Assembly (NCBI RefSeq): GCF_042683685.1
Contig: NZ_JBHUOP010000003.1
Location: forward strand, 248,001 to 312,000
Direction of reading: 5' to 3'
DNA from: Timonella corticicola
Lineage (GTDB): Bacteria > Actinomycetota > Actinomycetes > Actinomycetales > Cellulomonadaceae
DNA: 64,000 nucleotides
In this document: in pieces, positions 35,675-44,616 of the stretch
Position numbering within the stretch: the stretch's first letter is position 1
Layout of the letters: every line of letters starts with the position of its first letter
Notes under the pieces: generated by a model
What the model was told of the DNA's origin: nothing
What the model saw: only the letters and a program-made list of their open reading frames with translations
The model's database searches: none
Made by a program: the position numbers and the translations under genes

Positions 35675-36094
35675 GTTGCAGTCCCTTTGGCTCTTGCTCG
35701 TGGTTTTCTTGACTGTCGACGAGTCGGCTGAGAACACGGTAGGTGCTGCGGGGGGTGGGAATCACGCGAAGCAGATTCCCGCCGTAGCGCACCGGACACA
35801 GTTCTCAGCCAGAAAATACCGTTGGTTCCGGTACCAACTCACCCCCGGCCCGCCCGCACCCACTTCAACGAGGGTGCGCTGGAAGGTGCGCTGCGAACTG
35901 AACCTGACGACTCGTCGGAAATTTTCACAATAAAAATAAGTCTATCGGTGCTCCTGCGATAACCAAAGACACCACTGCCATCAGCACCGACTGTCGCACC
36001 ACGAGTCCGAAACCTCGCGTTAACACCCGTATTTACGCCCACGAAATCGCTGAGAGGACTCGCCCGAAACCTGTATACAGAACGATATACAGCT
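35675..36094. other. Intergenic region between divergent GH42 and GntR genes, 420 bases
   Basis: It carries the promoter of each flanking gene. Near its GntR end is the operator at 36071-36092. The motif GACGAGTC appears near the GH42 start and its inverse GACTCGTC at about 35909, but this is too short to call a site. No gene seen. Confidence 0.45.
36071..36092. promoter_or_regulatory. GntR-type operator at the start of the biuret operon
   Basis: CTGTATA (36071-36077) and TATACAG (36086-36092) form an inverted repeat with an 8-base spacer, and CTGTATACAG at 36071-36080 is itself a perfect palindrome. The site ends two bases before the GntR start codon, so binding would block the operon promoter and/or translation start and would give autoregulation. 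Confidence 0.7.
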
Positions 36095-36814
36095 ATGGAC
36101 ACAGTTCTGGCAGACACTTCAAAACAGGCTCTCCCGCTCAGCACTCGGGTGTATCTACAGGTGCGCGATGACCTCATGAACGGCGTGTATTCGCCGTTCA
36201 CGCGCCTCGGCGAGGAGAAGTTGGCTGCACGTCACGCGGTCTCCCGCACTCCAGTGCGCGAAGCACTCAAGCAACTGTTAGCGGACGGCCTACTGGTCAA
36301 ACGCGACAGCGGCCTGTACCCACACGTGCCGAGCTTCACCGAACTGACCCACCTGTATGAACTGCGGGTCACGCTCGAACAACAGGGCATCGTCCGGGCG
36401 ATCTCGGACCCGACGGTCCACCACGACACCACCCGCCTCGATACGGAACTGACCCGCTGGCACACGATGCAGGACGAGGGTCGCACCCCCGACGCCTCGT
36501 TCGTGGTGGAGGACGAACTGTTCCACCGCACTCTGCTCGATTCCGCGGGCAACGGCGCCATCACCCAGGCGCTCGATCAGGTCAGCGCCCGTATCCGCTC
36601 AGTCCGGATGTACGACTACCTGACCAGGGACCGACTCGACGCCACAATGTCCGAGCACATTGAACTTCTCGAACTCGTGCTGTCGAACAAACTTCCCCAA
36701 GCGCTCGACTTCCTGCGCGATCACATCGGCGCCTCCCGCGAGGTCGTCACCGAACGGGCCGCACGCGCGCTCACCCTTGCCCACCACGCCACGTCAGCGG
36801 AGGATCTGCCATGA
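36095..36814 (+). CDS. GntR-family (FCD) repressor of the biuret-type operon
   Basis: 239 residues. The winged HTH shows VYLQVRDDLMNGVYSPFTRLGEEKLAARHAVSRTPVREALKQL with the family's SRTPVREAL helix, followed by a wing (LLVKRDSGLYPHVP). The C-terminal helical FCD domain has ELRVTLEQQGI, ELFHRTLL and the metal/ligand His residues SEHIELLELV and FLRDHI. Such regulators are released by small carboxylates or amides. It overlaps the transporter ATPase gene by 4 bases, so it is transcribed with the genes it likely controls. A palindrome sits at its own start. Confidence 0.93.
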   Translation: MDTVLADTSKQALPLSTRVYLQVRDDLMNGVYSPFTRLGEEKLAARHAVSRTPVREALKQLLADGLLVKRDSGLYPHVPSFTELTHLYELRVTLEQQGIVRAISDPTVHHDTTRLDTELTRWHTMQDEGRTPDASFVVEDELFHRTLLDSAGNGAITQALDQVSARIRSVRMYDYLTRDRLDATMSEHIELLELVLSNKLPQALDFLRDHIGASREVVTERAARALTLAHHATSAEDLP

Positions 36815-38322
36815 ACGCTGCGGTGCTTCTTGAGGTGCACGGACTGTCCAAGTCATTTGGTCCGGTCCACGCCAACGACAACGTCTCCTTCTCCATCAGG
36901 GCCGGCGAGGTGCACGCACTCCTCGGCGAGAACGGTGCGGGCAAGTCCACGCTGGTCAAGCAGCTCTACGGGGTCTACCAACCGGATTCCGGGGAGATCA
37001 CGCTGGCGGGTTCCCCTACGCGCATCGATTCCCCGGCCACAGCCCGAGCCCAGGGCATCGGTCTTGTGTTCCAGGACATGCGCCTCATCCCCGCGCTCAC
37101 CGTGTGGGAGAACATCGCGCTGAACCTGCCCAGCACAAAGCGCCAGAAGCCCACAGACATCAAAGCCATGATCGTTGAGGCTTCCGCCAAGTGGGGGCTA
37201 CCCGTCGAGCCAAACGCACTCGTGGCAGACCTCTCGGTCGGTGAATGGCAGCGCATCGAACTTCTGAAGGTGCTGCTCGCCGGGGCCAACGTGCTGATCC
37301 TCGATGAACCGACCTCCGTGCTCACCCCCTCCGAGGTGGGAGCGCTGTTCGCGGTGCTCACCGATCTACGGGCAGCGGGCGTGGGCATCGTCATCATCAC
37401 GCACAAGCTGCGTGAGGTCCGCGAGATCGCCGACCGGGTGACCGTGCTACGTGGCGGTAAGACGATCGTCTCGGATGTTCCCGCCGACACCCTTACTGAC
37501 CCCGAGTTGATTGAGGCCATGGTCGGGCGTTCAGTACCCGCGCTTGAATCCTCTCGCACGCAGTTCCCGCCCTCGTTGCCAGCCATCGAGTTGGCGGCGG
37601 CCAGCCTTACCCGCCGCGATGGAACCTCGGCCCTGCGTTCCGTGTCGTTCCGCGTTCACCCCGGCGAAATCCTTGGGATTGCAGGGGTCGCAGGTAACGG
37701 GCAGGAAGAACTCGTGGACGTGCTCACCGGCGTACGCGCCGCAGAGGACGGGGATGTCATGCTCAACGACCACGTTGTGCCTGGCGGCCAACCCGGTGGA
37801 TTCAAGGCCCGGGGCGTCATCTCCGTGGTGCCCGATCCCGTACGACAGTTCGTGGTCCCCGGCATGAGTATCGCCCAGCATGCCGCACTGTGGGAGGTCG
37901 CGCATGGCGAACACACCTCGTACGCCACCAAGGCGGCAGCCCGCCGCTTCACGGAACGAGCAGCGGCGGTCGGGCTACCTGTCGCACCATCGCACCGCGT
38001 CCTTGAAGAGCTCTCCGGTGGAAACATCCAGCGCGTCCTGTTGACCCTGGCCTTCTCCACACCGGGCAGCGTGCTCGTGGTCTCCTACCCCACCCGCGGC
38101 CTCGATGTGGCAACCACCCGCGACACCCGCCAGCGCCTCCTTGAGGCCCGTGAGCGCGGCCTCGCAATAGTGCTGGTCTCCGAGGACCTGGACGAACTCC
38201 TTGAGGTGTCAGATCGGATCGCGGTCCTCAACGAGGGCTCGATCACTGGAATCCTTGACCGCTCCGACGCCGATCGCGCCGCGCTCGGTGACCTTATGAC
38301 TCGATTGGTGGAAGCGGCATGA
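36811..38322 (+). CDS. ABC transporter ATPase, double-domain, BMP-type importer
   Basis: 503 residues with two ATPase modules. The first has GENGAGKSTLVKQL (Walker A), LSVGEWQRIELL (signature) and VLILDEPTSVL (Walker B). The second has a degenerate Walker A (GVAGNGQEELVD), LSGGNIQRVLL and VLVVSYPTRGLD, as is normal for this importer group. It overlaps the GntR and permease genes and powers uptake through the two permeases. Confidence 0.94.
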   Translation: MNAAVLLEVHGLSKSFGPVHANDNVSFSIRAGEVHALLGENGAGKSTLVKQLYGVYQPDSGEITLAGSPTRIDSPATARAQGIGLVFQDMRLIPALTVWENIALNLPSTKRQKPTDIKAMIVEASAKWGLPVEPNALVADLSVGEWQRIELLKVLLAGANVLILDEPTSVLTPSEVGALFAVLTDLRAAGVGIVIITHKLREVREIADRVTVLRGGKTIVSDVPADTLTDPELIEAMVGRSVPALESSRTQFPPSLPAIELAAASLTRRDGTSALRSVSFRVHPGEILGIAGVAGNGQEELVDVLTGVRAAEDGDVMLNDHVVPGGQPGGFKARGVISVVPDPVRQFVVPGMSIAQHAALWEVAHGEHTSYATKAAARRFTERAAAVGLPVAPSHRVLEELSGGNIQRVLLTLAFSTPGSVLVVSYPTRGLDVATTRDTRQRLLEARERGLAIVLVSEDLDELLEVSDRIAVLNEGSITGILDRSDADRAALGDLMTRLVEAA

Positions 38323-39395
38323 CAGCAGCAGCATCGACTCAAACCGCGAGCGCACCACGGCCTCGGTTCAGCATCAATCCGGTGACGGCTGGCAAGCGTG
38401 CTATCCGCCCAATCCTCAGTGTGGCGGCGGCCCTCGCGGTGTTTGCCGCATTGGCCCTGGCGCAGAATGCTCCGCTCAGCGGGATCATCGAGGCGTTCAC
38501 GATCGGCCTGAACAACCCCAACTTCTGGCAGCAGACGGTCGTGCGGGCGGTTCCGCTCATGATCGCTGCGGTGGGGGTGGCCATTCCCGCACGAGCAGGC
38601 CTGGTCAACGTGGGAGCGGAGGGGCAACTCATCGCCGGTTCGGTTGCAGCCGCGGGCGTTGGCCTTCTGGTGGGTTCCGCGTTCCCAGGGCCGCTCAGTT
38701 GGCTCGTGTGTGCGGTAGCAGGAATGCTTGCCGGTGGTGTGGTCGCGGGGTTCTGCGCCTACCTCAGGGTACGGGTGAACGCACCGGAGGCTGTGACCAC
38801 GCTGCTCATGAACTTCATCCTGCTGGATGTCATGCTCTTCCTGCTCTATCAGCCGTGGAAGGACCCCAACGGTTCCGGTCAGCCGCAAACCCGGCCACTG
38901 GACCCGGCCGCGATGCTTCCCATGCTCCCTGGAACCAGGATCTCCATTGCGATCCTTGTGGCTCTTGCGGTCTGCGGATTCGCCTGGTGGCTTGCCACTC
39001 GAACCGACTGGGGTTTCCGGATCACGGTGGCGGGTGGAAACCCGGAGGCCGCGGTGCGCTCGGGGATTTCGATCACCAAGACGTCGGTGCAGGCGATGGC
39101 CCTGGGTGGTGGCCTTGCAGGATTGGGCGGTGCGCTCAACCTGATTGGACTCGAGGGTCAGTTACGACCCGACATCCTGACCTCGTTCGGGTTCATCGCG
39201 TTCCTTGCCGCTTTCGTGGCTCGCTCGAACATCTTGGGCTCACTGGTTGCCGCCTTCTGCTTCGCGGCGCTCATGGTTGCGAGCAATCCGCTGCAACTGC
39301 GGGCGGGCCTCGACGGAAGCGCCGTCTACGTGCTCCTCGGCCTTGCCTGCCTGGCCCTGACCGCACTCGCTTCGACGCTAAGGACAACCCGATGA
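38319..39395 (+). CDS. BMP-type ABC transporter permease 1
   Basis: 358 residues and about ten membrane segments. The loop ARAGLVNVGAEGQLIAG and TTLLMNFILLDVMLFLL are typical of the nucleoside/simple-amine permease family (BPD_transp_2). The motif GGNPEAAVRSGISITK is the cytoplasmic coupling helix. The stop overlaps the next permease (ATGA). Confidence 0.93.
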   Translation: MTAAASTQTASAPRPRFSINPVTAGKRAIRPILSVAAALAVFAALALAQNAPLSGIIEAFTIGLNNPNFWQQTVVRAVPLMIAAVGVAIPARAGLVNVGAEGQLIAGSVAAAGVGLLVGSAFPGPLSWLVCAVAGMLAGGVVAGFCAYLRVRVNAPEAVTTLLMNFILLDVMLFLLYQPWKDPNGSGQPQTRPLDPAAMLPMLPGTRISIAILVALAVCGFAWWLATRTDWGFRITVAGGNPEAAVRSGISITKTSVQAMALGGGLAGLGGALNLIGLEGQLRPDILTSFGFIAFLAAFVARSNILGSLVAAFCFAALMVASNPLQLRAGLDGSAVYVLLGLACLALTALASTLRTTR

Positions 39396-40291
39396 TCGAG
39401 ATCCTCTTGGCCGGTGCGATTGCCACCGGAACCGCAATCCTCCTCCCGGCGCTGGGTGAGTTGTTGACGCAGCGGGCAGGCATCACGAACCTCGGAACCG
39501 AGGGGGCCATGCTCGCTGGCGCTCTGACCGGCGTGATCATGGGCATCTCGACTGGCAGTCCGTGGCTTGGTATAGGCGCTGGCATATTGGCTGGCGCAGC
39601 GGTCGCAGCCCTGTTCGCGTGGGCGGTCGTGTTCCGCGGGACCAACCAACTCGCAACGGGTTTGATCGTCTGGTTCCTGTTGTTCGGACTCACGTCAATG
39701 TTCGGGCGCGAGTACAACGGTCAGGTCCTCCCACCCATCGGCAAGCTCGCTATCCCGGGCCTGTCCGATCTCCCGTTCGTGGGAAGCATCCTGTTCCACC
39801 AATCCCCGATCGTGTATCTGGGATTCGCCCTCATCGCGGGCGTGTGGTGGCTCTTGACCCGCTCACGTGTTGGTCTGCTCATCCGCGCGACCGGCGAACG
39901 TCCACTCGTGGTTGCGGCGGCGGGCAACCGCCCCCGACTCATCCAGTTCCTCACCACAACTCTCGGCGGTGGCCTGTCTGGTCTCGGCGGCTCGTACCTC
40001 TCGGTGGGCGTGGTGGGTAACTGGAGTAACAACATGACCAACGGCTACGGGTTCATTGCCGTCACCGTGGTCATCTTCGCGGCATGGCGCACCAACTGGG
40101 CAACGGTCGGCTCCTACCTGTTCGGAGCGGCCATCACGTTCGCATCGCAACTGCAGGCCCGCGGCTTCGCAGTCAACCAGTATCTGCTCGACGCCCTGCC
40201 CTACCTGCTCACTCTCGTGGTTCTCGTGGTCATCTCCTCGCAGCGTAAGGCCGCACCGGAGGCCTTGAACGCTGCTCTAGCGGCACGTTAA
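39392..40291 (+). CDS. BMP-type ABC transporter permease 2
   Basis: 299 residues from the ATG at 39392; an overlapping longer frame starting at 38699 is out of character before this. It has LPALGELLTQRAGITNLGTEGAMLAGAL, ATGLIVWFLLFGLTSMFG and the coupling segment IRATGERPLVVAAAGNRPRLIQ. It pairs with the preceding permease as the second half of the channel. Confidence 0.93.
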   Translation: MIEILLAGAIATGTAILLPALGELLTQRAGITNLGTEGAMLAGALTGVIMGISTGSPWLGIGAGILAGAAVAALFAWAVVFRGTNQLATGLIVWFLLFGLTSMFGREYNGQVLPPIGKLAIPGLSDLPFVGSILFHQSPIVYLGFALIAGVWWLLTRSRVGLLIRATGERPLVVAAAGNRPRLIQFLTTTLGGGLSGLGGSYLSVGVVGNWSNNMTNGYGFIAVTVVIFAAWRTNWATVGSYLFGAAITFASQLQARGFAVNQYLLDALPYLLTLVVLVVISSQRKAAPEALNAALAAR

Positions 40292-40346
40292 TCCCCAAAC
40301 CTCCCCATACCCGTACTGGGGAACAACACTGAAAGAAGGCACCGAA

Positions 40347-41483
40347 ATGAAGAAGCTCGCCCCGATCGCTCTTCTCGCAACCACCGGCCTGTTGGCCCTC
40401 ACTGCCTGTTCGGACGACGGCAACGCATCCGACGGGTCCACGCCCAATGGTGCCGACGACATCACCGTGGGTGTTGTCATGGTCGGCTCCGTGAAGGATG
40501 CGGGCTACAACGAGGCCGTCGCGGTAGCCGCGGAGGAACTCGACAAGGTCGACGGCGTGACCGTGTTGACCGCCGATCAGATCCCGGAGAACAACTCCGT
40601 CACCGACACCATGCAGTCCATGGTGGATCAGGGCGCTGAGGTCATCTTCGCCACGAGCTACGGCTACATGAGTTACGCGGCCGACTTCGCCAAGGCGAAC
40701 CCCGAGGTCACGGTCTTGCACCAGGGTGGCCTGTGGGAAGAGGAGTTTCCTGAGAACTTCGGAACCTACTGGTCCTACCCGTACGAACTGTTCGGTTTGG
40801 GTGGCATCGCGGCTGGCGACGCAACCGAGTCCAACAAGCTCGGCTTCATCTACGCGTTCCCGATCAGCCAGACCATCGGTAACGTGAATGCATTCCACCT
40901 GGGCGCGCAGAAGACCAACCCTGACGTGGAGACCTACCTCATCAACACCTCCGACTGGTGTGACCCGGTCAAGCAGCAGGATGCCGTGTCCGCGCTGGTT
41001 TCGCAGGGCGTCGACGTGCTCTCTCAGCACCAGGACTGCCAGTCCACGGTGATTCAGAGCGCCGTCCAGGCGGGTGCGAAGGTGGTTGGCTACCACCACG
41101 ATGCCTCCGACATTGCAGGTGAGGCGTGGCTGACTGGCTCCTCGTGGAACTGGGCTCCGGTCTTTGAGGACATCGTCACAACCGTCCAGGCGGGCGAGTT
41201 CGCTGGCTCGCAGTACAACGACAACTGGCTCGGTTCGCTCGCGGACAACAACTCGACCATGACCTTGGCTGAGTTCGGTCCGTCGGTGAGCGATGAGACC
41301 AAGGCCAAGATCGAGGACGGCCTGCAGGGCCTCAAGGACGGCACCGAGTCCGTGTTCGCTGGTCCTATCTACTGCCAGGATGGTTCGGTGCTCGTGGCCG
41401 AGGGCCACTCGGCCACCTACGCTGACGTCAACGGCTTCAACTGCCTGGTTGAGGGCATCGTCGGTTCGCTGCCGTCCAACTGA
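40347..41483 (+). CDS. BMP-family substrate-binding lipoprotein
   Basis: 378 residues. The signal peptide ends in the lipobox LTAC (Cys21), then a Ser/Asp/Asn-rich linker and the BMP (PnrA-like) domain with VGVVMVGSVKDAGYNEAVAVAA, VDQGAEVIFATSYGYM, KLGFIYAFPISQTIGNVNAFHLGAQ and WNWAPVFEDIVTTVQAGEFAG. Classic members bind nucleosides; here the genes downstream suggest biuret or a related ureido compound, which is inference. It lies two bases before the degenerate isochorismatase gene. Confidence 0.93.
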   Translation: MKKLAPIALLATTGLLALTACSDDGNASDGSTPNGADDITVGVVMVGSVKDAGYNEAVAVAAEELDKVDGVTVLTADQIPENNSVTDTMQSMVDQGAEVIFATSYGYMSYAADFAKANPEVTVLHQGGLWEEEFPENFGTYWSYPYELFGLGGIAAGDATESNKLGFIYAFPISQTIGNVNAFHLGAQKTNPDVETYLINTSDWCDPVKQQDAVSALVSQGVDVLSQHQDCQSTVIQSAVQAGAKVVGYHHDASDIAGEAWLTGSSWNWAPVFEDIVTTVQAGEFAGSQYNDNWLGSLADNNSTMTLAEFGPSVSDETKAKIEDGLQGLKDGTESVFAGPIYCQDGSVLVAEGHSATYADVNGFNCLVEGIVGSLPSN

Positions 41484-41485
41484 TC

Positions 41486-42070
41486 ATGACCGTTCTGTCC
41501 TCCTCTTCACCGTATGCGTGGCCGTGGGATGGTCACCTTGATCCATCCCGTCTCGCACTGCTTATCGTCTCCTCATTGCCGACGAGCAGTCACCTTGACC
41601 AGTCACCCACGGGCTCCGGCGTGGTGACGTCCGGTCTGGCCGCCCCTTCGGGGGCGGCCAGCCGCGAGGCGCAGGCCACCGAAGCCCTCGCCGGAGTTGT
41701 CCGCGAGACTGGCGGGATCGTCGTCAATCTGATGTGTCAAACCGATGGGCAACCAACACCCGAAGGGTGGATTGCGGCCCCACAGATCGACGGATTCTAT
41801 GAATCGCGACTCGACTCGTACCTGCGAGCGCAGGGACGCGACCAACTGTTGCTTGCCGGAACGTGGCTGGAGACCACCGTGCACTCGACCCTGCGTTCCG
41901 CGAACGACCGGGGCTATGAGTGCCTGATCGTGCAGGACCTGTGCGTGTCATACGACCCGGACCTACGCACCGGTTCGCTGTCCTGCGTCGAAATGTCCGG
42001 CGGCATCTTCGGGGCCATCGACTCAAGCACGCACGTGACCGCGCTGCTCACAACCCACTTCTCACGTTAG
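41486..42070 (+). CDS. Catalytically dead isochorismatase-fold paralog of biuret hydrolase
   Basis: 194 residues, homologous end to end with the next gene: both open with a WP-x-DG-x-DP-x-R-x-ALL segment and share SANDRGYECLIV and GGIFGA. All three catalytic positions are lost. The Asp of LLIDWQ becomes Val/Ser in LALLIVSSL; the Lys of IDKPGKG becomes Ala in IAAPQID; and the nucleophile Cys of TTDVCVHTT becomes Thr in WLETTVHST. The fold core is kept and codons look normal, so it is not simply a decaying gene. It follows the binding protein by two bases and precedes the active enzyme by nine. It may be a regulatory or structural subunit of a mixed oligomer. Confidence 0.85.
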   Translation: MTVLSSSSPYAWPWDGHLDPSRLALLIVSSLPTSSHLDQSPTGSGVVTSGLAAPSGAASREAQATEALAGVVRETGGIVVNLMCQTDGQPTPEGWIAAPQIDGFYESRLDSYLRAQGRDQLLLAGTWLETTVHSTLRSANDRGYECLIVQDLCVSYDPDLRTGSLSCVEMSGGIFGAIDSSTHVTALLTTHFSR

Positions 42071-42079
42071 GACCGCACC

Positions 42080-42787
42080 ATGACTGAAACCGTGACCACC
42101 TACCCGCCCGTCGACGCCCAGCCGTACGTGTGGCCATTCGATGGCCGGATCGATCCCGAACGCACCGCGCTTTTGTTGATCGACTGGCAGGTCGACTTCT
42201 GCGGGCCGGGCGGCTACGTCGACTCGATGGGATACGACATCGGCCTGACCCGGGCCGGACTCGGACCGACCGCCAAGGTGCTTGAGGCCGCACGCAAGGC
42301 GGGCCTGACCATCATCCACACCCGCGAAGGCCACCGACCCGACCTGTCCGACCTCCCAGCCAACAAGAAGTGGCGTTCCGAGCAGATCGGAGCGGGCATT
42401 GGATCAACCGGACCGTGCGGACGCATCCTTGTGCGCGGCGAGGCAGGCTGGAACATCGTGCCCGAGGTCGCGCCCCTCGACGGCGAGATCATCATCGACA
42501 AGCCAGGCAAGGGCGCGTTCTACGCAACCGATCTCGACCTGGTGCTGCGTTCCCACGGGATCACCAACATCATCCTGACCGGAATCACAACCGACGTGTG
42601 CGTGCACACCACGATGCGCGAGGCCAACGACCGCGGCTACGAATGCCTCATCCTGTCCGACTGCACCGGAGCCACCGACCACGACAACCACGTGGCCGCG
42701 CTCCGCATGGTCACAATGCAGGGCGGAGTGTTCGGAGCAGTCTCGGATTCCCAGTCCGTTCTCGCCTCGCTCGCACACACCCACTAA
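42080..42787 (+). CDS. biuH: Biuret hydrolase (isochorismatase-fold amidohydrolase)
   Basis: 235 residues. It has the predicted catalytic triad Asp35 (LLIDWQVDF), Lys141 (IIIDKPGKGAF) and Cys174 (TTDVCVHTTM). The stretches GGYVDSMGYDI, HTREGHRPDLSDLPANK and GAGIGSTGPCGRIL closely recall Rhizobium biuret hydrolase BiuH as I remember it, whose triad is Asp36/Lys142/Cys175. The enzyme splits biuret to allophanate and ammonia. The allophanate hydrolase gene follows directly, completing the pathway. Related ureidoacrylate and N-carbamoyl hydrolases are the alternatives. Confidence 0.85.
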   Translation: MTETVTTYPPVDAQPYVWPFDGRIDPERTALLLIDWQVDFCGPGGYVDSMGYDIGLTRAGLGPTAKVLEAARKAGLTIIHTREGHRPDLSDLPANKKWRSEQIGAGIGSTGPCGRILVRGEAGWNIVPEVAPLDGEIIIDKPGKGAFYATDLDLVLRSHGITNIILTGITTDVCVHTTMREANDRGYECLILSDCTGATDHDNHVAALRMVTMQGGVFGAVSDSQSVLASLAHTH

Positions 42788-42804
42788 CTTTCTTCCCTCC
42801 CCTG

Positions 42805-42840
42805 GGTTGTGCTGCTCCAAACACATGGGGCAGCACAACC
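42805..42840. terminator. Hairpin between biuH and the allophanate hydrolase gene
   Basis: GGTTGTGCTGCTCC (42805-42818) pairs with GGGGCAGCACAACC (42827-42840), 14 bp with one G-T wobble and an 8-base loop. It may lower expression of the downstream genes or stabilise the upstream mRNA. No T-tract follows. Confidence 0.55.
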
Positions 42841-42879
42841 GCTAACTGTTGACATACGTTCGCACCCAAGGATGTTCCG

Positions 42880-44616
42880 ATGACCCAGACTCCCAGTTCA
42901 GCAACCGATCGAATCACCCGCGCGCTCGCGGATCTTGATCAGTTCGGGCAGCGCAATGCGTGGATTCACGTGGCCGAGCATTCTGAGCTCATGCAGGCCG
43001 CCACTCAGGTTGATGCGGCTGTGGCCGACGGTGAGGACCTGCCGCTTGCCGGGATGGTCATCGCGGTCAAGGACAATATCGACGTTGCGGGGATGCCCAC
43101 AACCTGCGCGTCACCGGGTGCCTCCTATACGCCAGACCAGGACGCCACGAGCGTGCAGCTGCTGCGGGCTGCGGGAGCCGTGATCTTAGGGAAGACCAAC
43201 ATGGACCAGTTCGCGACCGGTCTGGTCGGGGTGCGCAGCCCGTATGGGATTCCGGTGTCGGTCCTCGATCCCGAACTGGTCTCAGGTGGGTCGAGTTCCG
43301 GATCAGCCGTAGCCGTGGCTCAGGGCATTGTGGATGCCGCGCTGGGTACGGACACCGCCGGAAGTGGGCGCGTCCCCGCAGCCTTCAACGCGATTGTGGG
43401 CATCAAGCCAACCCTCGGCCTCGTCTCCACCAGCGGGGTGGTGCCGGCTTCTCCAAGTTACGATGCGGTCACCGTTTTCGCTGCTGATCTGAGCACCGCC
43501 GAGTTGGTCCTCGCACAGATCGCGCACCCTGATCCGGCCGATCCACGTAGCCGTCGCTGGGACAGCCGTGCCCCGCTTGCCGCTCCCGCGGCTCCCGTAT
43601 ACGGGGTGCCCACCTCTCAAGCGTTGGAGCCGATGTCCGCAAGTTGGCGCAGCGCGTTCGAGAGCAGCGTTGCGGCCCTGACCGATGCGGGAATGCGCGT
43701 GGTCGAGGTAGATATTACTCCGCTCCTCGGTGCGGCGAAGCTCCTGTATGACGGCGCATTGATCGCCGAACGTACTGCGGCCTTCGGCACCCTGCTTGAT
43801 CGCGAACCACACACCGTCGATCCCACGGTGGCCGGTATCGTGCGGACAGGGGAAGGCAAGAGCGCCGTCGAGTTGGCAAACAACCAGTTTGAGCTCGCTC
43901 GGGTCCGCGCCTTGCTCGGCGAAGTCTGGTCCGAGATCGACGCCCTGATCCTCCCCACGGCTCCGGGCCACCCATCCGTAGCCGAGGTGCGGGCCGATCC
44001 GGTTGCCGTGAACAGTTGGGTGGGTACCTACACCAACTTCGTGAACCTGCTCGATCTCTCCGCCATGGCCGTTCCCGGAATCGCGCCAGTAGGGGTCACG
44101 CTCATCGGTCCCGCATTCGCGGATCGTGCGCTGTTGGACCTCGCGCTCCACGTACAGCACGTGTGCACGGGTCGTCCCTCCAGTTCAGGCGGGGCGACGG
44201 GCCATCCCTCGACATGGCTCCCCGAAAACGCCTCCATTGCGGTGTTCGGCGCACACCTGACCGGGCAACCGCTCAACCACCAACTGACCTCACGCGGCGC
44301 ACGGCTCCTCGGCGAAGTCACCACCGCCGCCACCTACTCGCTCTACACGCTCGACACCGTTCCGCCAAAGCCCGGCCTCGTACGCAACACCGGATCAGGA
44401 ACCTCGTTCATCGGGGAAGAATGGGCGATACCGGTAGCTCGCCTCGCCGAGTTTCTTGGGGATTTGGCCCGGCCGATGTGTGTGGGCCAGGTCGAGTTGT
44501 CCGATGGCCGTCAGGTGCTCGGGTTCCTGTGTGAACCGCACGCCCTAGACTCCGCTCAGAACATCTCCGACTTCAGCGGCTGGGCCGAATACACGAGTTT
44601 TTCCCCGGTCCGCTGA
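42880..44616 (+). CDS. atzF: Allophanate hydrolase (amidase-signature)
   Basis: 578 residues. The amidase-signature triad is visible: Lys in VIAVKDNIDVAG, cis-Ser in VSGGSSSGSAVAVAQG and the nucleophile Ser in GTDTAGSGRVPAAFN. An additional C-terminal domain of about 120 residues (IAVFGAHLTGQPLNHQL, YSLYTLDT, GEEWAIPVARLAEFL, DGRQVLGFLCE) is the allophanate-specific domain found in AtzF. The enzyme hydrolyses allophanate to ammonia and CO2. It is 92 bases from biuH and its stop overlaps the next gene. Confidence 0.93.
   Translation: MTQTPSSATDRITRALADLDQFGQRNAWIHVAEHSELMQAATQVDAAVADGEDLPLAGMVIAVKDNIDVAGMPTTCASPGASYTPDQDATSVQLLRAAGAVILGKTNMDQFATGLVGVRSPYGIPVSVLDPELVSGGSSSGSAVAVAQGIVDAALGTDTAGSGRVPAAFNAIVGIKPTLGLVSTSGVVPASPSYDAVTVFAADLSTAELVLAQIAHPDPADPRSRRWDSRAPLAAPAAPVYGVPTSQALEPMSASWRSAFESSVAALTDAGMRVVEVDITPLLGAAKLLYDGALIAERTAAFGTLLDREPHTVDPTVAGIVRTGEGKSAVELANNQFELARVRALLGEVWSEIDALILPTAPGHPSVAEVRADPVAVNSWVGTYTNFVNLLDLSAMAVPGIAPVGVTLIGPAFADRALLDLALHVQHVCTGRPSSSGGATGHPSTWLPENASIAVFGAHLTGQPLNHQLTSRGARLLGEVTTAATYSLYTLDTVPPKPGLVRNTGSGTSFIGEEWAIPVARLAEFLGDLARPMCVGQVELSDGRQVLGFLCEPHALDSAQNISDFSGWAEYTSFSPVR

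Noticed and set aside
38699..39391. In-frame extension of the second BMP permease back into the first permease gene
   Set aside because: It is the shadow of the first permease; the true start is the ATG at 39392 in a 4-base overlap.
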